A stretch of DNA of 39,989 nucleotides from Myxococcales bacterium (lineage in GTDB: Bacteria; Myxococcota_A; Polyangia; Polyangiales; Polyangiaceae): NCBI GenBank assembly GCA_025355005.1, contig JANXLV010000289.1:1-39989 (forward strand), written 5' to 3'. The notes under the pieces are model-generated. The model was not told where the DNA came from, did not search any database, and worked only from the letters and a program-made list of their open reading frames with translations. Positions 34,288 to 39,989 of this stretch are shown one piece after another. How positions within the stretch are numbered: position 1 is the stretch's first letter; the number at the start of each line of letters is the position of its first letter. A program made the translations under genes and the position numbers.

Positions 34288-35217
34288 AGGACTCGCCGGG
34301 CGCGGTGCCGGCAGCACGGAGCGGAAGATCACGGCGGCCAGGATGATCGCGCCTCCGATGAGGGCGTCGCGCGAAGGGCGCTCGCCGGTCGCGAGGAGCA
34401 CCCACATGGGCGACAGCACGGGCTCGATCATCGCGGTGAGCGAGCTCTCGAGCGCCGACAGGGCACGCACCGCCAGTCCGTAAAGCAGATACGGCAGCGC
34501 GATCTGCAGCGTGCCCAGCGCGGCGAGCACGCCCAGCTCGCTCCCGAAAGCGGGCCGATCGCTCACCATGAACGGCGACGAAACGGCGGCGGCGATCACG
34601 TTGCCAAGGATCATCGCGAGCATCGGGCTCTCCGGCGATCGCCGTCCCAGCTCTGAAAGCTCACGCTCCTCCCGCCGGATCGCGAGGGGTAGGCCCGCGA
34701 AGCCGAAGCTCGAGATCGCCGCGACGATGTTCCCCAGCTTGCCTTCCGCGGAGAGCTCACCGCGGAAGAACAGCCCCATGCCGAGCACGCATGCCAACGT
34801 GGCGACGAGGTCCCTCGGGCGGACGCGCTCGCCGAGAAGCGGATGCGAGAGGAGCGCCACGTAGATCGGCGCGGTGTACTGGATGAAGATCGCGTTCGCT
34901 GCGGTCGTCTTCTTGGCCGCCACGCAGAACGACACGACCATCACGGCGTAGGCCACCGCGCCTGCCCACACGAGCGGTCGACGTAGACATGCACGAACAC
35001 CGTCCCACGTGAGCATGCGACCGGCGAGCGCGGCGACCAGCATGACCGCGGCTGCAAAAGCGCTGCGATAGCCAGCGATGGACATCGCGCTCACGTGGAG
35101 CACCTTGACGCCGACACCGCCGCCGCTCCACAGCACGGCAGCCATGGCGACGAGCAAGATCCCGGTGGTGCGCGAGACGGGCGCGCCGCGCGACGACGCG
35201 TCAGGTTGGCTCGACAC
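34261..35217 (-). CDS. EamA-family (DMT) transporter
   Basis: 318 aa with ten hydrophobic helices in two five-helix halves: GILLVAMAAVLWSGGGVGV, AVMLVAALAGRML and later ALGTLQIALPYLLYGLAVRA, SSLTAMIEPVLSPMWVLL, GGAIILAAVIFRSVL. EamA carriers export small metabolites such as amino acids or purine/pyrimidine-like compounds; substrate cannot be read. Start is GTG at 35217, overlapping the stop of the acyltransferase by 17 bp, so translation is coupled. Convergent with the GspC-like gene. Confidence 0.87.
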   Translation of the reverse strand: MSSQPDASSRGAPVSRTTGILLVAMAAVLWSGGGVGVKVLHVSAMSIAGYRSAFAAAVMLVAALAGRMLTWDGVRACLRRPLVWAGAVAYAVMVVSFCVAAKKTTAANAIFIQYTAPIYVALLSHPLLGERVRPRDLVATLACVLGMGLFFRGELSAEGKLGNIVAAISSFGFAGLPLAIRREERELSELGRRSPESPMLAMILGNVIAAAVSSPFMVSDRPAFGSELGVLAALGTLQIALPYLLYGLAVRALSALESSLTAMIEPVLSPMWVLLATGERPSRDALIGGAIILAAVIFRSVLPAPRPASPSTDHEPKS

Positions 35218-36499
35218 GCGCCCTCAGTGATTCAAGCACCTTCATGAGCCCCGCGCGCTCGTCCGAGAGGCGTGCCTGCGCCGCCTGCGCCTGTCCAGGC
35301 AGCAGCGAGCGCGCGCGCGATGCCAGCGCATCGACGTCGTCCAGCCATGCGAGCGCAGCGAACGGCGCCGTGAGCACCAGCGCCGTCGCGTACGCCGCTG
35401 TCGCGAGCGGCAACCTCGAGAACGCGAGCGCGCAGAGGAGCGACGCCCAGAGCGGAAACGCGAGCAACCCCACGCCAAGCTTGTAGGTGGAGACCACGTC
35501 GCGATCCGGATTGCTACGACGCACGACCAGGCGCGGCAGCTGGTAGGGCACGACGTAGAGGAGCATGCCCAGGAGCGCGAGCGGCAGTATCAAGAGCAGC
35601 AGCGCCGTGCGTCGCGCACCTGCGTTCGCGTGGCCGGACACGACGTCGTCCGTGAGCCCGGTCTCCTCCAGATGCGTGAAGTATGCATCTATCTTGGCGC
35701 GCAGCGCCGCGACCACGCCGGGCTCCTCCGTGAGCAGCTTGCTCGCGCGCTCGGCGCGCCGACCCACATCGTTCCACCGTGCGAGGGACTTGTCGTTCGT
35801 GTCGTTCACGTAGAGCTCCGTCACGCGGGCGATGAGGCGGCGCTCGTCCCAGGTGCGCCCTTCCACGAGCAGCTCGGAGAGATCCTGCGCGAACGTCTTC
35901 GTCACGTCCTGGGCGAGCGCGTCGCCCTCGAGGCCCCGCGCGTCGACGTCCCGCACGGGCCCGTACAAGACGAGCGCGCGCGAGCGGAAGGTCTCGCGGT
36001 CCTCGAACTCCAACGCGACGGACTGGAAGGAAGTGCCGGTGGCGCCAAGCGCCTTGGCGGCCGCGAGCATGCGCCCCGCGCCGGATCGGAGCGACACGAG
36101 GTGCGGCTCGCTGTGGCTCGTGCCCTCCGGGAAGATGAGGATGTTGCCGCCCTCGTGCAGGTGCACCGCGATACGCGCGAACACCTCGTCGTTGTCGCTC
36201 GCGCTCTTGTCGGGGTTGTCGCGGCGGCGGACGATGGGCACCGCGCCAGCCGCGGACAGGAGGACGTTCAGGCCAGGGATCTTGAACAGCGTGGCCTTCG
36301 CGATGGGCGATGCCTCGCACGGCGCGTGCGTGAGGACGAGCACCGGGTCGACGAGACCATTCACGTGGTTCGCGCCGAAGATGCGGCCCTTCGTGTCCTT
36401 CTCGGGCACGGCGCCGCACACCTCTATCTCGCGGAAGTAGATCCGCGCGATCCTTCGAAACACGGCGCGGAGGCCGTTGCGCAGGAGGCTCCCTTGCAT
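35201..36499 (-). CDS. Membrane glycerol-phosphate acyltransferase-like enzyme (HX5D type)
   Basis: 432 aa. The catalytic motif is NHVNGLVDP, with H45 and D51 separated by five residues rather than the four of PlsC; this HX5D form is found in fungal Gct/Sct1-like and some bacterial enzymes. FPEGTSHSEPHLV near 123 is the phosphate-binding block. After about residue 290 there are three or four hydrophobic helices (RRTALLLLILPLALLGMLL, VGLLAFPLWASLLCALAFSR, ATALVLTAPFAALAWLD). It probably acylates a lipid precursor at the inner membrane. Start ATG at 36499; divergent from the DUF1549 gene. The EamA gene overlaps its 3' end. Confidence 0.83.
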   Translation of the reverse strand: MQGSLLRNGLRAVFRRIARIYFREIEVCGAVPEKDTKGRIFGANHVNGLVDPVLVLTHAPCEASPIAKATLFKIPGLNVLLSAAGAVPIVRRRDNPDKSASDNDEVFARIAVHLHEGGNILIFPEGTSHSEPHLVSLRSGAGRMLAAAKALGATGTSFQSVALEFEDRETFRSRALVLYGPVRDVDARGLEGDALAQDVTKTFAQDLSELLVEGRTWDERRLIARVTELYVNDTNDKSLARWNDVGRRAERASKLLTEEPGVVAALRAKIDAYFTHLEETGLTDDVVSGHANAGARRTALLLLILPLALLGMLLYVVPYQLPRLVVRRSNPDRDVVSTYKLGVGLLAFPLWASLLCALAFSRLPLATAAYATALVLTAPFAALAWLDDVDALASRARSLLPGQAQAAQARLSDERAGLMKVLESLRARVEPT

Positions 36500-36518
36500 C
36501 TCTGCAATCTACGGCTCG

Positions 36519-36534
36519 TTTACGTTGCTTTACG
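36519..36534. promoter_or_regulatory. TTTACG direct repeats in a divergent spacer
   Basis: TTTACG-N4-TTTACG, a 10-bp period, lies in the AT-richer 82-bp gap between the acyltransferase and DUF1549 genes. It could bind a regulator of either gene; support is only position and repeat. Confidence 0.3.
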
Positions 36535-36581
36535 AAAGAAAAGAGCACAACCATCGGTCTATCCATCAAGGTGGGGTGCAC

Positions 36582-38447
36582 ATGAGAAGACTGTTCTGCA
36601 CGGCGGGGAGCCTTGGGGCGTTGTCGGTGGTCGTGTCGCTCGGCGCGGCGTGTGGTGGTGGATCGCCGCCACCGCCGAAGGTTGGCGTCACGCACTCCAC
36701 CGTGGACGCGGGCGTCGTCCCGCCGGTTGCCATCGCGCCGGCGCTGACCCACGAGCGAATCGATGCGCTCCTGGAGGAGGAGTGGAAGAAGAAGGGCGTC
36801 ACTCCGTCGCGACCTGCCGACGACGCGACGTTCTTGCGGCGCCTCTACCTGGACATCGTGGGCACGATCCCCGAGCCGCGCGAGGCCGCTGCGTTCGCGG
36901 CCGACACGACGCCCGACAAGCGCACGCGCAAGGTGAAGGAGCTGCTCGCATCGCAGGCATATGCGACCCACTACATGAACTACTGGGACGACGTGCTCAT
37001 GGGCCGCGAGGCGCGCGCGAACATCGTCGACCGCAATGCCTTCCGCGCCTGGCTCGGCAAGAGCTTCCGCGAGAACAAGCGCTGGGACGTACTCGTGCGC
37101 GAGCTCGTCAGCGCTACGGGCCAGAACACGCACGGCGGTCCGAAGTCGCGTCAGCTGTCCGCGATGCCGATGGTGCAGGCGCCAGAAGACGCGGACACGG
37201 AGCTGGCCGGGCTCAACGCTGCGGTGAACTATTCGCTTCGCTTCCAGGACGCGCCGCAGGATCTCGCGGGGACGTCGTCGCGCGTGTTCCTCGGCGTGCA
37301 GATCCAGTGCGCGCAGTGCCACGATCACAAGACCGAGGCATGGAAGCAGGAGGATTTTCGCAGCTTCGCGAGCGCGTTCCTGCATCTGCGCCCGAAGAAC
37401 CTCGACGACGGCAAGATGAACGGCGAGGTCCGCAAGATCGAGCTGATGGACTTCCGCGCCGTCTTTCCGCGCCTCGAGAAGAACCCGGAGACCGCGCCGA
37501 TCGCGCGCGCGAAGGCGAAGGCGCTCGACGGCACGGACCTGGAGAAGGGAGATGGCACGCGTCGCGCGCTCGCGGACTGGATGGTATCGCCGAAGAACCC
37601 CTGGTTCGCAAAGGCGATCGTGAACCGCATGTGGGGCCACTTCCTCGGGCGCGGCTTCGTTGATCCCGTGGACGATCTGCGTCCCTCCAACCCGGCGGTC
37701 GCAGAGCCGCTCTTCGATGCCCTTGCGACGGATTTCGCCCAGCACGGGTTCGACCTGCAGACGTTGATCACGCAGATCGTCGGCTCTCGCGCCTACGCGC
37801 TGTCCGCGCAGAAGAAGGAAGGCGCGGGCGCCGCGGCGGATCCGGACAACCAGCTCTGGGGCCGCTTCCACCTGGTGCCGCTGGGCCCCGAGGAGCTGCT
37901 CAACGCCCTGGTCCGCGCGACCAACGTGGACGAGGCGGCGCGTCGTGCGGGTGTACAGAACCTGCCCGATCTGCGCTCGCAGATGGCGCGCTCGTTCTCG
38001 TTCCTCTTCGACGTGGACGAGGAGGCGGACACCAGCGACTACGAGGGTACGGTGACGCAGGCGCTCACGCTGCTGAACGGCAATCTCACCGGCTACGGCT
38101 CGCGGGCGATCCCCGGGAGCGCGCTGACGAACGTGCTCGCGGCGAAGAGCGAAGGCGCGGACGTCGCCGACGAGCTCTACCTGCGGGTGCTGTCGCGTCC
38201 GGCCACGCCAGAGGAGCGCGCGGCCGTCGTGGATTATGTGCAGCATGCAACTACCGGCGGCGCCGGCACGGCAGGCCAGGCGAGCCCGCTCACCTCGGGC
38301 AAGAAGCCAAAGCGGGCCGACAAGCGCCCCGACCCTCTGAACCGGCTCGGCAACCGGAGCAGGTCCACACAGGATCCGCGCACCGCCGCATTCGAGGACG
38401 TCATGTGGGCGCTCCTCAACTCGAGCGAGTTCCTGTTCAACCACTGA
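36582..38447 (+). CDS. DUF1549/DUF1553-domain lipoprotein
   Basis: 621 aa. Start ATG at 36582 with AAGGTGG nine bases upstream. Signal peptide RRLFCTAGSLGALSVVVSLG ends GAAC-GGG, a lipobox-like Cys. DUF1549 follows: THERIDALLEEEWKKKG, FLRRLYLDIVGTIPEPREAA, NYWDDVLMGREARANIVDRN and the CAQCHDHK site (CxxCH) at about 246, then DUF1553 with NPWFAKAIVNRMWGHFLGRG, DDLRPSNPAV and a C-terminal ALLNSSEFLFNH. This pair with DUF1501 is characteristic of Planctomycetes and is also found in myxobacteria; its biochemical role is unknown. The DUF1501 gene starts 13 bp downstream. Confidence 0.88.
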   Translation: MRRLFCTAGSLGALSVVVSLGAACGGGSPPPPKVGVTHSTVDAGVVPPVAIAPALTHERIDALLEEEWKKKGVTPSRPADDATFLRRLYLDIVGTIPEPREAAAFAADTTPDKRTRKVKELLASQAYATHYMNYWDDVLMGREARANIVDRNAFRAWLGKSFRENKRWDVLVRELVSATGQNTHGGPKSRQLSAMPMVQAPEDADTELAGLNAAVNYSLRFQDAPQDLAGTSSRVFLGVQIQCAQCHDHKTEAWKQEDFRSFASAFLHLRPKNLDDGKMNGEVRKIELMDFRAVFPRLEKNPETAPIARAKAKALDGTDLEKGDGTRRALADWMVSPKNPWFAKAIVNRMWGHFLGRGFVDPVDDLRPSNPAVAEPLFDALATDFAQHGFDLQTLITQIVGSRAYALSAQKKEGAGAAADPDNQLWGRFHLVPLGPEELLNALVRATNVDEAARRAGVQNLPDLRSQMARSFSFLFDVDEEADTSDYEGTVTQALTLLNGNLTGYGSRAIPGSALTNVLAAKSEGADVADELYLRVLSRPATPEERAAVVDYVQHATTGGAGTAGQASPLTSGKKPKRADKRPDPLNRLGNRSRSTQDPRTAAFEDVMWALLNSSEFLFNH

Positions 38448-38460
38448 AAGGCCGAAGACG

Positions 38461-39738
38461 ATGAGCTACAGATCTTTCAATCGACGTCAGGTCCTTCGGT
38501 TCGGCGCCTCCGCGATGGTGGGCGCAGTCCTCTCTCGCTTCGCGATGCGCGAGGCGCTCGCAGATGACGTGGTCCCAGGCGGGCCGGCGGTGGTGGCCGG
38601 AAAGGCGAAGGCGGTGATCGTCCTCTACATGAACGGCGGTCCGAGCCACATCGACACGTGGGACCCGAAGCCCGGCGCGCCTACCGGTGGTCCGCACAAG
38701 GCGATCAAGACGCGCACCACGGGGCTTCAGATCTCGGAGCACATGCCGAAGCTCGCGGACATGAGCGACAAGCTCGCCGTCGTCCGCAGCATGAGCAGCA
38801 AGGAGGGCAATCACCAGCGCGCGCAGTACCTCCTTCGCACGGGCTACGCGCCCAACCCCACCGTCATCCATCCATCGCTCGGCGGATGGGTGAGCAAGAA
38901 GCTGGGCGAGCCGAAGAATGGCCTGCCCGCGTTCGTGAGTCTTGGCGGACCCAGCCTGGGCGCCGGGTTCCTTGGCGTGCAGTATGGGCCGTTCGTGCTG
39001 CCGAAGCCGGGTCTGCCTGCCAACGTGACGTACGGCGTGGACACGGACAAGCCGCGCTTCGAGCGAAGGCTCGGCCTGCTCGACACGATGGAACAGCGCT
39101 TTTCGCAGAGCACCGGCGACGCCAAGGTGGAGGGCCGTCGCGCGCTCGAGCGGAAGTCCGTAGCGCTCATGCACACGCCGGATCTGTCGGCGTTCGATCT
39201 GTCGACCGAGGACGCGACGCGGCTCGCTACGTTCGGTGACACGGACTTCGGGCGTGGGTGCGCGACCGCAGCGCGCCTGGTGGAGAAGGGCGTGCGTTGC
39301 GTGGAGGTCATGCTCGACGGCTGGGACACGCACAAGGACAACTTCAATCGCGTCGCCAAGCTGATGGGCACGCTCGACGTGGCGATGAGCACGCTCATCA
39401 CGGAGCTCTCGCGCAAGAACCTCCTCGACTCCACGCTCATCGTCTGGATGGGGGACTTCGGACGAACGCCGCGCATCAACGGCAACGAAGGTCGCGACCA
39501 CTATCCGCAAGCGTGGAGCACGGTGCTTGCGGGCGCGGGCATCAAGAAGGGGCAGGTCTACGGAGAGACCGACGCGAACGGCGAGAAGGTCACGAAGGAT
39601 CTCGTGACCGTTCCGAACCTCGCCGCGACCATCGCCACGGTGCTCGGAATGGACCCCACCGAGTCGTTCCTGTCGCCAGTGGGACGGCCGATCGCCATCA
39701 CGGACAGTGGCGTCCCGATCAAGGCGCTGCTGACGTAG
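38461..39738 (+). CDS. DUF1501 protein with Tat signal
   Basis: 425 aa. The N-terminus SFNRRQVLRFGASAMVGAVL is a twin-arginine signal (RRxxLRF), so the folded protein is exported. DUF1501 follows: AVIVLYMNGGPSHIDTWDPK, GNHQRAQYLLRTGY, LDGWDTHKDNFNRVAKLMG, LIVWMGDFGRTPRINGNEGR, DHYPQAWSTVLAGAG. The fold belongs to the alkaline-phosphatase/sulfatase-like superfamily: the D-T-W, D-F-G-R-T-P and H-Y residues correspond to metal-binding positions. It is an operon partner of the DUF1553 protein. The substrate is unknown. Confidence 0.88.
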   Translation: MSYRSFNRRQVLRFGASAMVGAVLSRFAMREALADDVVPGGPAVVAGKAKAVIVLYMNGGPSHIDTWDPKPGAPTGGPHKAIKTRTTGLQISEHMPKLADMSDKLAVVRSMSSKEGNHQRAQYLLRTGYAPNPTVIHPSLGGWVSKKLGEPKNGLPAFVSLGGPSLGAGFLGVQYGPFVLPKPGLPANVTYGVDTDKPRFERRLGLLDTMEQRFSQSTGDAKVEGRRALERKSVALMHTPDLSAFDLSTEDATRLATFGDTDFGRGCATAARLVEKGVRCVEVMLDGWDTHKDNFNRVAKLMGTLDVAMSTLITELSRKNLLDSTLIVWMGDFGRTPRINGNEGRDHYPQAWSTVLAGAGIKKGQVYGETDANGEKVTKDLVTVPNLAATIATVLGMDPTESFLSPVGRPIAITDSGVPIKALLT

Positions 39739-39742
39739 GCCG

Positions 39743-39989
39743 ATGGGAGTTACGCTTTTGAAGACCCTGCGTGCGGAGGTCGACCGCGAGACGAGGCGAC
39801 TCCACGTCTTGCACGAAGCCAAGCTGCAATGCCGTCGCGGTTGCAGCTCGTGCTGCGTCGACGAGCTGACGGTGTGGGAGGTCGAGGCGGAGCCCATCCG
39901 GGAAGCGCATGCGGAGCTCCTCGCGAACGGTGTCCCACACGCCGAAGGGGCCTGCGCGTTCCTGGACGCCGAGGGCGGCTGTCGCATCT
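39743..39989 (+). CDS. YkgJ-type CxxC-cluster protein, cut by the right edge
   Basis: 82 visible residues from ATG at 39743, four bases after the DUF1501 stop, open to the window edge. The sequence CRRGCSSCCVDE followed by CAFLDAEGGCRI is the Cys arrangement of YkgJ/CxxCxxCC zinc- or iron-chelating proteins. A preceding helix (LKTLRAEVDRETRRLHVLHE) is typical. Its place in the DUF1553-DUF1501 operon suggests a related metal-handling or maturation role, but this is inference from position. Confidence 0.75.
   Translation, partial: MGVTLLKTLRAEVDRETRRLHVLHEAKLQCRRGCSSCCVDELTVWEVEAEPIREAHAELLANGVPHAEGACAFLDAEGGCRI

Noticed and set aside
35514..38444. 976-codon open frame on the minus strand
   Set aside because: Antisense to the DUF1549/DUF1553 gene and out of frame with the acyltransferase; composition is a shadow pattern.

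Overview
The window reads as a chromosomal stretch of a high-GC deltaproteobacterial-type predator/saprophyte, most likely a myxobacterium of the Polyangia (Labilithrix/Polyangium-like). This placement is an inference from gene style, not from a marker gene. The supporting features are strong G/C third positions, many GTG starts, numerous lipoproteins with Asp/Gly/Ser-rich spacers after the lipobox Cys, two Hanks-type Ser/Thr kinases (one with a PEGA-like tail, one fused to a formylglycine-generating-enzyme domain), an orphan GspC-like protein and a DUF1553/DUF1501 pair. No tRNA, rRNA, CRISPR array, insertion sequence, prophage or origin is visible.

Left part (1-14236), all on the minus strand and read right to left: mnmA, a small lipoprotein, a TPR protein, a large PEGA-type Ser/Thr kinase, a second lipoprotein, an RlmD/TrmA-family RNA uracil methyltransferase, tilS, ftsH, bioA and an unknown gene cut by the left edge. 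Many joints are 1-4 nt stop/start overlaps or gaps of a few bases, so RNA-modification enzymes (MnmA, RNA m5U methyltransferase, TilS) and a membrane kinase are probably co-transcribed. tilS next to ftsH is a widespread arrangement.

Middle part (14305-25807): a DUF1554-like lipoprotein, a YscI/HrpB-like type III rod candidate beside a FliA-like sigma factor, a CLC-F-like anion/proton antiporter, an overlapping three-gene run ending in a thioredoxin fold without its active-site cysteines, a propeller-like lipoprotein, a malonyl-CoA-synthetase-like enzyme, a small lipoprotein, an orphan PglZ-domain protein, ArfB (ribosome rescue) and an orphan zinc-finger anti-sigma factor.

Right part (25812-39989): a diheme-cytochrome-like lipoprotein, purE-purK (first steps after AIR in purine synthesis) with a strong terminator facing a small unknown gene, the kinase-FGE fusion, trmO, a HupE/UreJ-like membrane protein, the GspC-like protein, an EamA exporter with an HX5D acyltransferase, and an operon of DUF1549/DUF1553, DUF1501 and a YkgJ-type CxxC protein cut by the right edge.

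The most distinctive pattern is not a single gene. In-frame tandem repeats, mostly 9 bp (three codons), recur at several unrelated loci: the N-terminus of MnmA, the signal peptide of one lipoprotein, just after the lipid-anchored Cys of another, the kinase linker, and (as hexamers) the PglZ linker. No classical multi-gene defence or secretion island is complete here.
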